Part shown: one piece after another, positions 52,762-61,158 of the stretch | How the letters are laid out: each line of letters starts with the position of its first letter | Position numbering within the stretch: the stretch's first letter is position 1 | The notes under the pieces: model-generated | Seen by the model: the letters and a program-made list of their open reading frames with translations, nothing else | Database searches by the model: none | What the model was told of the DNA's origin: nothing | Assembly (NCBI RefSeq): GCF_000014565.1 | Contig: NC_008268.1 | Span: 310,001 to 374,000, forward strand | Origin: Rhodococcus jostii RHA1 | GTDB taxonomy: Bacteria; Actinomycetota; Actinomycetes; Mycobacteriales; Mycobacteriaceae | Length of the DNA: 64,000 nucleotides | Reading direction: 5' to 3' | Program-made: the position numbers and the translations under genes

Positions 52762-53676
52762 TCAGAAGTCGTAATCCACGACGACCGGAGCGTGATCGCT
52801 CATCCGGCGGTCGGCCACCGGATCCCGATCGGTGCCGGCCGTGACCGCCGCCCGAGCCAGGTCCGGCGTCGCGAGGTGGTAGTCGATGCGCCAGCCGATG
52901 TCGTTCACGAACGACTGCCCCAGCCACGACCACCACGAGTACGGGCCGTCGACGCCTGGATGCTGCCGCCGAACGACGTCGACGAGGGTGCGCGGCGACA
53001 GGATCGAGTCGAACCACTCGCGCTCCTCCGGCAGAAACCCCTCGGCCTGATTGCTGCGCCGCCAGTTCCGTACGTCGCTACGGGTGTGCGCAATGTTGAG
53101 GTCACCCATCAGCAGAAGCTCCCTTCCCCGTGCGCGTGCCGTGCGCCGCGAGCGGGTCAGCTGTCGCGCGAACGCGGAGAGGAAACGCATCTTGCGGTCG
53201 TAGCGTGCTCCGCCGTCGGGCGCCTCCCGCATGCGTCCGGGCTTCTGCAGGTGGGCCGGAAGACCGCCCTTCGGCAGGTACATCGATGCCACGGTGATCG
53301 GCGCCTCGGCCAGGTCGACCTCGACGTACCGGCCCTGGTTCGCGAACTCTCCCAGACCCCGAGCCAACGGCTCCGGATCCAATTCGACTCTGTCGGTGTG
53401 CATTTCACCCGGCGCACGCATCAGCGCTGTACCACTCCACGTCCGAACTGCGACGGGCGCACCCCGGGTCAGAACCGCGACACCGTTGCGGCCCGCGACG
53501 TCGCCCTCGTCGTACGTGAGGTGATAGTGGCCGAACACCCCCGGCGGGATGGCCTCGGCACGAGCGCGCACCTCCTGAAGCGCGACCACATCGGGGCCGC
53601 GGTCGCCCAGCCAGTCCTCGAAGCCGCGCCGCTGCGCCGCGCGGATCCCGTTGACGTTGAAGGTCGCGATTCGCAC
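52762..53676 (-). CDS. xth: Exodeoxyribonuclease III (AP endonuclease, EEP family)
   Basis: The 304-residue protein is an exonuclease III homologue of base-excision repair. The catalytic segments are intact: MRIATFNVNGIRAAQRRG, VVALQEVRA with the metal-binding E35, LLMGDLNIAHTRSDVRNW, GWRIDYHLATPDLA and RMSDHAPVVVDYDF. Acts on AP sites in DNA. It stands alone between small genes and is convergent with the 105-residue gene. Confidence 0.94.
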   Translation of the reverse strand: MRIATFNVNGIRAAQRRGFEDWLGDRGPDVVALQEVRARAEAIPPGVFGHYHLTYDEGDVAGRNGVAVLTRGAPVAVRTWSGTALMRAPGEMHTDRVELDPEPLARGLGEFANQGRYVEVDLAEAPITVASMYLPKGGLPAHLQKPGRMREAPDGGARYDRKMRFLSAFARQLTRSRRTARARGRELLLMGDLNIAHTRSDVRNWRRSNQAEGFLPEEREWFDSILSPRTLVDVVRRQHPGVDGPYSWWSWLGQSFVNDIGWRIDYHLATPDLARAAVTAGTDRDPVADRRMSDHAPVVVDYDF

Positions 53677-53831
53677 GAGTGACAGTGTAGGGATCCGACC
53701 GACGCATCGAATCTCGCCATACCTTCCACTCGCCGTCCGCCAGTTCTGCGGAGTTGGCCAATTTGTATGTGAACTCGAGTACGGGTTGCTAGCGTTCCCG
53801 TGATTGAGACCACACTGCAGGGGAGATCTCG

Positions 53832-55406
53832 ATGAGGATCGCGCGGATGCGACCAGGAAGTGCCCAGCGAGGTGTGGTTACCGCGGCCCTCGCGGTATCG
53901 GTCGTTCTCGGCGTCGCGACAAGCCCGATGCCTGCCATCGCGTCAGCCGAGACGTTCTTCTTCGACGACGTCGGTTCGACGGCCGTTCCGCGGGCGAACT
54001 GCGGTCCTGGTTCGCTGCCGGAGACCGGTATGCAGGGCGACGTTCCGGCCGAGGACCGGAACAACGGCCGTAGCACCCAGGGCTATCGATGCAACATGTC
54101 GCTGGTCGGAGGCTTGCAGGATCGCGGTGGCGGCCTGCTGTCCGTGACCTACGACCACTGCTCCTACACCAGCACGTTCTTCCCCGGGAACCTGCTCAAC
54201 CCCACAACGCCGGGCGTACAGGTGCTCGACGTGTCGAACCCCGCGCAGCCGGCGTTGTCCACGACCCTGAACGAACCGGCGATGCTGGGCGGAACCTGGG
54301 AAAGTCTGAAGGTCAACAAGGCACGCAAGTTGCTCGCGGCCACAGCGGTGCCGATCGCTGCCGGCACGGGCTACTTCTCCGTCTACGACATTTCCGACTG
54401 CGCCCACCCCCGGTTGCTCAACCGGGGTGCCGGTACCGACGTCACCATGCCGCTGCCGTTCATCTCCCACGAAGGCGGCTTCTCCCCGGACGGCAACACC
54501 TACTGGGTGTCCGGCCCCGCACCGGGATTCCTCACCGCCATCGACATCAGAAATCCGGCCGAGCCGCGGATCATCTGGCAGGGATTGCACGGACTCGGCG
54601 GACATGGATTCGGCATCACCCCGGACGGGAACCGGATGTACCTGTCGAATCTCGGTGGGATCACCGTCCTCGACATCAGCGCGGTGCAACGAGGCGACCC
54701 ATATCCCACCGTCCCGCAGATCGCCACCTATCTGTGGACCGACGGCTTCTTCAATCAGCACAGCATCCCGGTCACATATGGGGACAAGCCCTACATCTTC
54801 ACCGTCGACGAAACCGGCGGCGGTGGGATCAAGGTCTTCGATGTCGCCGACCCGGCGCACGCCGAGATCGTGCAGAAGATCAAGCTCGAGATCCAGCTCC
54901 CGGCCAATACCGCCGCGAACCTTCGGTCGTCGCAAGGCGGCTCGGTGTTCTCCTACGATCCGCACTACTGCGTGGTCGACCGCCCAGCCGACCCGACCGC
55001 GCTCGCGTGCTCCTGGGAATCGTCCGGGATCCGCGTGTTCGATGTTCGCGATCTGAGCCGCATAAGCGAGATCGCCTACTACAACCCGCCGGCACAGACC
55101 GGTAAGAACGTTCAGCTCACCAACTCACCGCACGCACTGTCCTCGCTGATCGGTGTCTCACTCTTCAATTTCGTTCCGCTCGCCCGCGCCGTCTTCGAGG
55201 GCAAGACGGATCCGCGGGTCGCGTTCGGCCCGCGCGCCGGAATGGTGGCGTTCGGCGACCTGTCCGCGGACTGGTGCTTCTCGCCTCCGGAGTTCCACGG
55301 CAACCAGATCTGGACCTCGTGCAGCGACAATGGTTTCATTGCGTTGCAGCTCGACGACGCCGTTTATCAACCACCGGTGAATCAGGTTTCGACCTATGGG
55401 CAGTGA
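53832..55406 (+). CDS. Secreted LVIVD-repeat beta-propeller protein
   Basis: A 524-residue secreted protein with a signal peptide (cleavage near IASAE, residue 38) and a propeller made of LVIVD-type repeats: GVQVLDVSNPAQPALSTTL, YFSVYDISDCAHPRLLNRG, FLTAIDIRNPAEPRIIWQG, GITVLDISAVQRG, GGIKVFDVADPAHAEIV and GIRVFDVRDLSRISEIAYY. The family's function is unknown. The downstream DUF305 gene starts inside its 3' end and the two probably act together outside the cell. Confidence 0.85.
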   Translation: MRIARMRPGSAQRGVVTAALAVSVVLGVATSPMPAIASAETFFFDDVGSTAVPRANCGPGSLPETGMQGDVPAEDRNNGRSTQGYRCNMSLVGGLQDRGGGLLSVTYDHCSYTSTFFPGNLLNPTTPGVQVLDVSNPAQPALSTTLNEPAMLGGTWESLKVNKARKLLAATAVPIAAGTGYFSVYDISDCAHPRLLNRGAGTDVTMPLPFISHEGGFSPDGNTYWVSGPAPGFLTAIDIRNPAEPRIIWQGLHGLGGHGFGITPDGNRMYLSNLGGITVLDISAVQRGDPYPTVPQIATYLWTDGFFNQHSIPVTYGDKPYIFTVDETGGGGIKVFDVADPAHAEIVQKIKLEIQLPANTAANLRSSQGGSVFSYDPHYCVVDRPADPTALACSWESSGIRVFDVRDLSRISEIAYYNPPAQTGKNVQLTNSPHALSSLIGVSLFNFVPLARAVFEGKTDPRVAFGPRAGMVAFGDLSADWCFSPPEFHGNQIWTSCSDNGFIALQLDDAVYQPPVNQVSTYGQ

Positions 55407-56049
55407 CACCACGCCTTCGTCGTTCCGCCGTCCGCTCGTCCTGTTGCTGTGCGCCGTCTTGGTCGGTGCCGCCGGGGTCGCCGCCGGAATGTGGCTGCAG
55501 TCTGAGCGCGCCACGAACCCCGGCGGGGTCCAATTGTCATCAGCGGACATCGGTTTCGCACAGGACATGTCGGTGCACCACGAGCAGGCCGTCCTGATCG
55601 CCCAGACGCTGCCGCGGGACGTCGATCCGCAGATCCGGGTCATCGCCGACCAGATCGTCGTCTCACAGACCTCCGAGATCGCGGCGATGCGCGGCTGGCT
55701 CAACCTCTTCGACGAGCCGTTCACCACCCCGCATCCGATGCAGTGGATCCAAGGATCCGATCACGCCATGGGTGACCAGGGCGGCGCGCCCATGCCGGGA
55801 GCAGCGAGTATCAGCGAGATCACCCGGCTCGCCGGCCTGCGCGGCTCAGACGCCGAGACACTGTTTCTGCAGCTCATGATTCGGCACCACCAAGGGGGCG
55901 TCGACATGGCCGAGGCCGCCACCGACGTGGTTGCATCCGAACCGATCCGCCGCATCGCACGCGGGATGATCCGTGACCAGAGCAATGAAATCGCAGTAAT
56001 GACTGCCATACTCGACACCCGAAACGCGAGACCGCTCCCTCACCCGTGA
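55396..56049 (+). CDS. DUF305 family protein
   Basis: A 217-residue membrane-anchored (or secreted) DUF305 protein: one N-terminal hydrophobic helix (about 13-33), then the ferritin-like helical repeat with paired histidines in FAQDMSVHHEQAVLIAQ (HH at 61-62) and FLQLMIRHHQGGVDMAEAA. The His/Met-rich helices suggest copper or other metal binding. The ATG overlaps the end of the LVIVD protein by 11 bases, a coupled pair. The downstream 277 bases to the SDR gene contain no gene. Confidence 0.87.
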   Translation: MGSDTTPSSFRRPLVLLLCAVLVGAAGVAAGMWLQSERATNPGGVQLSSADIGFAQDMSVHHEQAVLIAQTLPRDVDPQIRVIADQIVVSQTSEIAAMRGWLNLFDEPFTTPHPMQWIQGSDHAMGDQGGAPMPGAASISEITRLAGLRGSDAETLFLQLMIRHHQGGVDMAEAATDVVASEPIRRIARGMIRDQSNEIAVMTAILDTRNARPLPHP

Positions 56050-56326
56050 GGCGTCGAGGCTCTCGACCTCCCCACACCCGGAAGCCCAACCCACCGCGCG
56101 ACGACGGTCGTCGCATCCACCCACTCCGCGTCCACCCTTGCCCGGCCGCGACGACTGTAGAAGCATTTCCGTAGACGGACGCCGACCAGCGGCCGCTGTC
56201 GCGACGGTGTCCCGTGAGGTCGCGATCAGTCCTGCCGACGGCTGCGGCAGGTCCGAGGAGGAAGCGTGGGAGCTGTGCTCGCAAGCATCCCGGCCATCGG
56301 CAGCCGACGCTACCGACGGAGAAACT

Positions 56327-57085
56327 ATGACCACCGAAACCACTCCAGTCTCCATCCAGCGCGAACCGGAACTGGCCGGACAAACCGTCGTCGTGATCGG
56401 CGGCAGCGCAGGCATCGGGCTCGAAACAGCTCGACGCGCCCGGGCCGAGGGCGCCGAGGTCATCCTCACCGGCCGCAATTCTGACCGGCTCGCCCAAGCA
56501 GCGACAGAGGTCGGCACGCGACGCACCGCGGCCTTCGACGCCAACGACACGGCCTCCTTGGCCAGGTTCTTCCACGACCTGCCGACACCGATCGACCATG
56601 TGTTGGTCACGGCCGGGGGCCCACGCTACGCGCCCCTGCTCGAGATGGACTCCGATGAGGTGCGCGAACAACTCAGCGGTCACGTGGTGCTGGGGCTCGA
56701 GGTCGCGCGCAACGCGGCGAGCAAGATGAGGCCCGGCGGCACGCTGATACTCATGGGCGGAACCGGCGGGCGGCGCATCGGTCACGGACTGGGGATCGCC
56801 TCCGCCGCCACCGCGGCACTGCCCCCGTTCACGGCGGCCCTCGCGCTCGAGCTCGCGCCGGTTCGCGTCAACCTCATCGCCGCCGGCTTCGTCGACACCC
56901 CACTGTCGGCATCGCTGCTCGGAGATCGACTGGACGAGCGAAGGAACGAATTGCGGACAACGCTTCCGATCGGCCGGGTCGTCGGCCCCGCCGACGTCGC
57001 CGCACTGGCCGTCCACATCATGAGCAACACCGCGCTCACCGGCGCGACATACGACATCGACGGTGGGCAGCAGTTCGTCTCGTGA
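56327..57085 (+). CDS. SDR-fold protein lacking the catalytic Tyr-x-x-x-Lys
   Basis: The 252-residue protein has a Rossmann fold with the cofactor motif GGSAGIG (25-31) and LTGR at 47-50, but the active-site region reads GHGLGIASAATAALPPFTAA. The YxxxK pair is absent and the usual serine two strands earlier is replaced in ILMGGTGGRR. This is a known divergent group of SDR-like proteins, but by sequence it should be unable to do classical dehydrogenation. ATG 56327 matches the domain start. A VOC-family gene follows 75 bases later. Confidence 0.85.
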   Translation: MTTETTPVSIQREPELAGQTVVVIGGSAGIGLETARRARAEGAEVILTGRNSDRLAQAATEVGTRRTAAFDANDTASLARFFHDLPTPIDHVLVTAGGPRYAPLLEMDSDEVREQLSGHVVLGLEVARNAASKMRPGGTLILMGGTGGRRIGHGLGIASAATAALPPFTAALALELAPVRVNLIAAGFVDTPLSASLLGDRLDERRNELRTTLPIGRVVGPADVAALAVHIMSNTALTGATYDIDGGQQFVS

Positions 57086-57160
57086 TGACCACACGACGAA
57101 ACGTGGGTGGCTCGACGGACCCACCCCGATCAATTCCCGACACAACCCGAGAGGCAACCC

Positions 57161-57793
57161 GTGAGCACAAACGAAGTTCAGACCAACGATTCGACCCGCA
57201 CGCATGTCGCGCCGGTCGACATGAAGCTGGAGGTCGTCGTCATTCCTGTCACGGACGTCGACCGGGCCACCGAGTTCTACACCAGGCTCGGTTGGAGACA
57301 AGACGTCACACCGCCGGGCTCCGGCGTCGTCCAGTTCACCCCGCCCGGTGCTGACGCCTCGATCCACTTCGGCGCCGACCTCACCACGGCCGCACCCGGT
57401 TCCGCCAAGGGATACCTCATCGTCTCCGACATCGAGGCTGCCCGTGACCAGCTGGTCGCCGCCGACATCGAGGTGACCCTGTTCCACCTCGGCCCGGACG
57501 GCCCGGGTGACGGGCTGGACCCGGACCGTCGCAGCTACTTCTCGCTGGCGTCGTTCAGCGACCCCGACGGCAACGCCTGGGTGCTGCAGGAGGTCACCAC
57601 CAGGCTTCCCGGGCGTATCGACACCGCCGTCACCTCGTTCGGCTCTGCACGCGACCTCGCGGCGGCGCTCCGGCGCGCGGCGGCCGCCCACGGCGGGCAC
57701 GAAGAGCGCACCGGCGAAGAAGACCCGAACTGGCCCGATTGGTACGCCGAGTACATGGCCGCCGAACAGTCCGGGGCGGAGCTACCCACCTGA
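57161..57793 (+). CDS. VOC-family (glyoxalase/dioxygenase-fold) protein
   Basis: A 210-residue VOC protein from GTG 57161 (GAGAGG upstream): VDMKLEVVVIPVTDVDRATE, FYTRLGWRQDVTPPG, SGVVQFTPPGADASIHFGAD, YLIVSDIEAARDQLVAADIE, FSLASFSDPDGNAWVLQEVT. A C-terminal extension of about 70 residues (TSFGSARDLAAALRRAAAAH ... WPDWYAEYMAAEQSG) is not part of the fold. Same strand as the SDR-like gene, probably one operon. The substrate is unknown. Confidence 0.88.
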   Translation: MSTNEVQTNDSTRTHVAPVDMKLEVVVIPVTDVDRATEFYTRLGWRQDVTPPGSGVVQFTPPGADASIHFGADLTTAAPGSAKGYLIVSDIEAARDQLVAADIEVTLFHLGPDGPGDGLDPDRRSYFSLASFSDPDGNAWVLQEVTTRLPGRIDTAVTSFGSARDLAAALRRAAAAHGGHEERTGEEDPNWPDWYAEYMAAEQSGAELPT

Positions 57794-57853
57794 GGAGTTG
57801 GGGGCGACGGCCGTCGGCACTGTGTCCCGCGCAAGGCAGGGCCATCTCGGAGC

Positions 57854-58027
57854 TCAGGACGGTTCGGCGAGGATCTCGTCGGCGGCGCGGCGGCCGGAGC
57901 GGATTGCGCCGTCCATGTAGCCGTTCCAGATGTCGGAGGTTTCCGCGCCTGCCGAGTCGATGCGCCCGACCGGCGCGGCCAGTGCCGTGCCGTACTGGGT
58001 TCCGCCACCGCGTGCGTCACGAACCAG
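57854..58027 (-). pseudogene. C-terminal remnant of a flavin monoamine oxidase
   Basis: This 57-codon minus-strand frame between two stops reads GGGTQYGTALAAPVGRIDSA, then GAETSDIWNGYMDGAIRSGR, RAADEIL. That is the C-terminal FAD-binding signature of flavin amine oxidases (usual form WAGTETATEWNGYMDGAVRSG). A stop codon lies directly upstream in frame, and the next plus-strand gene begins 40 bases away, so the rest of the enzyme (about 400 residues) is missing here. Confidence 0.75.
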
Positions 58028-58066
58028 CTACTTGCTCGTTAGCTTCGCCCGAGTCACATCTCGTCG

Positions 58067-58617
58067 ATGCCGCGCGATAACCAGACCGTGAGGGGCGAAA
58101 CGCGCACACGGATCCCAATCGTGGCAATGATGGCATGCATCGCCCTGGCAGCGGGCTGCCAGTCGACCAGCGAGCACACGGGATCCGTCGAAGGAACAAC
58201 GATCCCGTGGAGCAGGGTCCCCAGCGCACAGTCGGGCGGAGGTGCCCCGCCCCAACGACCGGATCCTCCCCCACCGACGGACCCGACTTCGGCGGCACTT
58301 ACGCGCCGCCCTGGCGCGCCGAATACGCCGCCGAGGCAACACAACGCGGCAAGGAGACCGCGACACGAATCAGCGGTCGATCGATCCTGCAGATCTATTT
58401 CTTCGACACGGACTCCTCGGCCGAGAGCGGGATCGCTGCGTACAACGGACCGAACCCGTTGCCGGAGCCCGCGGCGCACAGCGTCGTGGAGGTACACCTC
58501 ACACCGAACTACGAAAGGGGGACCCAGTGGTTCGTCGGCCTCGGTACCGACTACCCGCAGTTCCAGGTCACGGCACTCACGGAACCGGCGAGGATCGCCG
58601 TCGACATCCACGACTAG
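58067..58617 (+). pseudogene. AMIN-like lipoprotein gene with a frameshift in a C tract
   Basis: ATG 58067 opens a lipoprotein signal (TRIPIVAMMACIALAAGC, lipobox AAGC) and a Pro-rich linker. After a five-C tract (58268-58272) the same frame turns to nonsense. The conserved domain GGTYAPPWRAEYAAEATQRG, ILQIYFFDTDSSAESGIAAY, GTQWFVGLGTDYPQFQVTAL is in the next frame and ends at 58617. Inserting one C would give a single lipoprotein of about 183 residues resembling actinobacterial AMIN-like lipoproteins. This is a homopolymer sequencing error, a real mutation or a phase-variable tract. Confidence 0.7.
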
Positions 58618-58720
58618 TGCCACATCCGGGCACTCGCTTCCCCGACAGAGATTGCATTCCTGGGGCGACACGAGCCTACTTTCGTGACAGATCGTCAAAC
58701 TCGTTGACATACTTGAAGTG

Positions 58721-59269
58721 ATGACTATCCGGATAACGTTAGACGGCTTTCACAAGGATGCGATCTCGATGCGAGATAACAGGCCCGCAGCCTCAGCCCT
58801 GCAGCTCTACCGCGCTTTTCAGCACCAGCACCCCCGAACTCCGGTCCCTGCCGACTACGTCACCGAATGCGGTTTCCGACTGGGACGTTGGCAGGACCGC
58901 CAGCGCATTGCCCGCATGCTCGGCACACTGCCGCCCCAGCGCATCGAGCAACTCGACGCGATCGGGTTTCTGTGGAGCGATGACGACGTCCCACTTCCGG
59001 CCGTGTCACGTACCGACGCCAAGCGGAGACGGATGCTCACCGCCATCGCCGCCTACCGCGAAGAGCACGGCAACGCACTTGTTCCCGCGAACTATGTCAC
59101 CGCAGACGGTGAACAGGTGGGCCAGTGGCTCTACCGGGCGGTGAAGAAGTGGAGGGCCGACGCGTTGCCGGACAAAGAGCGTCGCACACTCTCCGTCCTC
59201 GGGGTGTCCCCCGGTCCACGACCACGAGGACCCCGGACATCAGCACACCTCGTCGGACAGGTGATGTGA
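58721..59269 (+). CDS. Protein with two helicase-associated (HA) domains and no helicase
   Basis: The 182-residue protein has two modules that match the helicase-associated domain: LYRAFQHQHPRTPVPADYVT with CGFRLGRWQDRQRIAR and then IAAYREEHGNALVPANYVTA with DGEQVGQWLYRAVKKWRA, each ending in a L..LG segment. In larger proteins these modules sit at the C-terminus of superfamily 2 helicases and are thought to bind nucleic acid. ATG 58721 follows a TTGACA box (58704-58709), too close for a transcript start, so ATG 58769 is a reasonable alternative start. Confidence 0.72.
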   Translation: MTIRITLDGFHKDAISMRDNRPAASALQLYRAFQHQHPRTPVPADYVTECGFRLGRWQDRQRIARMLGTLPPQRIEQLDAIGFLWSDDDVPLPAVSRTDAKRRRMLTAIAAYREEHGNALVPANYVTADGEQVGQWLYRAVKKWRADALPDKERRTLSVLGVSPGPRPRGPRTSAHLVGQVM

Positions 59270-59409
59270 GGCAGACTGCCCGTAGGCCGAATAGTCTTGC
59301 TGTACAGATGTTCGAGTATCACCGGCAACACTCGATAGCCCCCCCAACGTGTCGGTGGCGGGTCCGCGCCGGCGGTCCATTGAGAACATGATGCGAGGAA
59401 GATGAGCTC

Positions 59410-60369
59410 ATGGATGTGCCCCACCGTGTCGGTGTGCTCGTGTTCGACGGCGTGAAGATGCTCGACGTCGCCGGTCCATCCGAGGTCTTCACGGAGGCCA
59501 ATCGACTCGGCGCCACGTATGAGTTGGTGTTGTGCTCGGTCGGGGCAGTCGACGTGACCGCGTCCACCGGGATGCGGATTTCCGTCGATGTCGATGCCGC
59601 AAACACAGGTCGTCTGTCGACCGCGCTGGTGATGGGTGGCGACCTTTTTCCGTCGACGCCGGTGAGCCCGGAACTCGCCGGTGCGGCCACCACGCTGGCC
59701 GGCAACGCCGACCGGATGGCCTCGATCTGCACTGGTGCGTTCATCCTGGCGGCGGCCGGGCTCCTCGACGGTCGGCGCGCGACCACCCACTGGCAGCACG
59801 CCGATACCCTCGCGCGCGGATATCCCCGGATCACCGTGGAACCCGACGCCATCTTCGTCGAGGACGGCACCATCTTCTCCTCGGCAGGTGTCACCGCCGG
59901 CGTCGACTTGGCCCTGGCTTTCGTCGAACGCGATCACGGCACCGAACTGGCACGAGCGGTCGCCCAGTCACTCGTGGTGTTCCTGCAGCGACCGGGCGGT
60001 CAGTCCCAGTTCTCCCCCAGCCTGCGCGGGCCGCGGCCACGCACCGGACAGCTCCGCGAGGTGGTCGATGCCGTAGCCGCGGATCCCACCGGTGACCACT
60101 CCATCACCCGGCTCGCCGCGCGCGCCAACGTCAGTCCTCGGCATCTGACCAGGCTGTTCCAGGACGAGCTGGGGACCACCCCGGCCAAGTACGTTGAGCT
60201 GATCCGATTCGACACCGCCAAAGCCATGCTCGATGCAGGACACACCGTGACTTCCACGGCGCAGCACAGCGGATTCGGCAGCCCGGAGACCTTGCGACGC
60301 AGTTTCATCCAGCATCTCGGGGTGTCGCCGCGGGCGTATCGGCAGCAATTCCACTCCACCCGTCGCTGA
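59410..60369 (+). CDS. GlxA-type AraC-family regulator (DJ-1/PfpI domain + HTH)
   Basis: The 319-residue protein joins an N-terminal DJ-1/PfpI-like domain (RVGVLVFDGVKMLDVAGPSE, ALVMGGDLFP, ASICTGAFILAAAGLLDGRR with the nucleophile-elbow cysteine, TTHWQHADTLA) to a C-terminal AraC double HTH (ITRLAARANVSPRHLTRLFQ, TSTAQHSGFGSPETLRRSFI). These regulators usually sense small metabolites. It is 135 bases upstream of the HD-domain gene, same strand, its probable target. Confidence 0.92.
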   Translation: MDVPHRVGVLVFDGVKMLDVAGPSEVFTEANRLGATYELVLCSVGAVDVTASTGMRISVDVDAANTGRLSTALVMGGDLFPSTPVSPELAGAATTLAGNADRMASICTGAFILAAAGLLDGRRATTHWQHADTLARGYPRITVEPDAIFVEDGTIFSSAGVTAGVDLALAFVERDHGTELARAVAQSLVVFLQRPGGQSQFSPSLRGPRPRTGQLREVVDAVAADPTGDHSITRLAARANVSPRHLTRLFQDELGTTPAKYVELIRFDTAKAMLDAGHTVTSTAQHSGFGSPETLRRSFIQHLGVSPRAYRQQFHSTRR

Positions 60370-60503
60370 GAGCAGCCGACCGGACATGTCCCGATCTGTG
60401 CGGAAGTGGGCCGGAACGGCGGTTTCCGCCACGCCTGACAATGTCACTGTGAAGTAGATCAGCCGCACCCCCGCGGACCAGAACTTCCGGAAGCGAGAAA
60501 CGC

Positions 60504-61142
60504 ATGACCGACACCGTCGCAGGCATCGAGATTCCCGACACCGTCGTGGTCAACGAGGCAACGGAACTGGTGCGGGAGGCCGCGAACCCGTTGATCTACC
60601 ACCACTCCCGGCGTGTGTTCCTGTTCGGCTCACTCCGAGCCCGACATCAGAAGCTCGCGTTCGATCCCGAGCTGTTGTACGTCGGGGCCATGTTCCACGA
60701 CCTCGGCCTCACGGCGAAGTACCGCCGCGCGGATCAGCGATTCGAGATCGACGGCGCCGACGAGGCCCGCACCTTCCTCCGCTCCCACGGAATCGGCGAA
60801 GACGATGCAGACACGGTGTGGACGAGCATCGCACTCCACACCACCCCCGAGATTCCACTGCATATGGCACCGGAGATCGCGCTGCTTACCCGCGGCGTCG
60901 AACTCGACGTACTCGGTATCGGCTACGACGCGATCACCGACGAGGAACGTGCCGCCGTCGTTGCCTCCCACCCGCGGCCGGACTTCAAGAACGAGATCCT
61001 CGCCGCCTTCACGGACGGACTCGAAGACCGCCCGGACACCACGTTCGGCAACGTGAAGGCCGATGTGCTGGCACACTTCGTTCCCGGCTTCGTCCGGGGT
61101 GACTTCGTCGATGTGATCCTGAATTCCGCTTGGTCGGAATGA
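60504..61142 (+). CDS. HD-domain hydrolase-like protein (cyanamide-hydratase-like)
   Basis: A 212-residue HD-fold protein: NPLIYHHSRRVFLFG (H34), LYVGAMFHDLGLTAKYR (HD 65-66), DTVWTSIALHTTPEIPLHMA with further histidines, and LDVLGIGYDAITDEERAAVV. The arrangement resembles the cyanamide-hydratase/HD group of small metal-dependent hydrolases. The substrate is not predictable. The stop is 16 bases before the end of the convergent MmgE/PrpD gene. Confidence 0.85.
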   Translation: MTDTVAGIEIPDTVVVNEATELVREAANPLIYHHSRRVFLFGSLRARHQKLAFDPELLYVGAMFHDLGLTAKYRRADQRFEIDGADEARTFLRSHGIGEDDADTVWTSIALHTTPEIPLHMAPEIALLTRGVELDVLGIGYDAITDEERAAVVASHPRPDFKNEILAAFTDGLEDRPDTTFGNVKADVLAHFVPGFVRGDFVDVILNSAWSE

Positions 61143-61158
61143 TGTCCGTACCGGTTCT

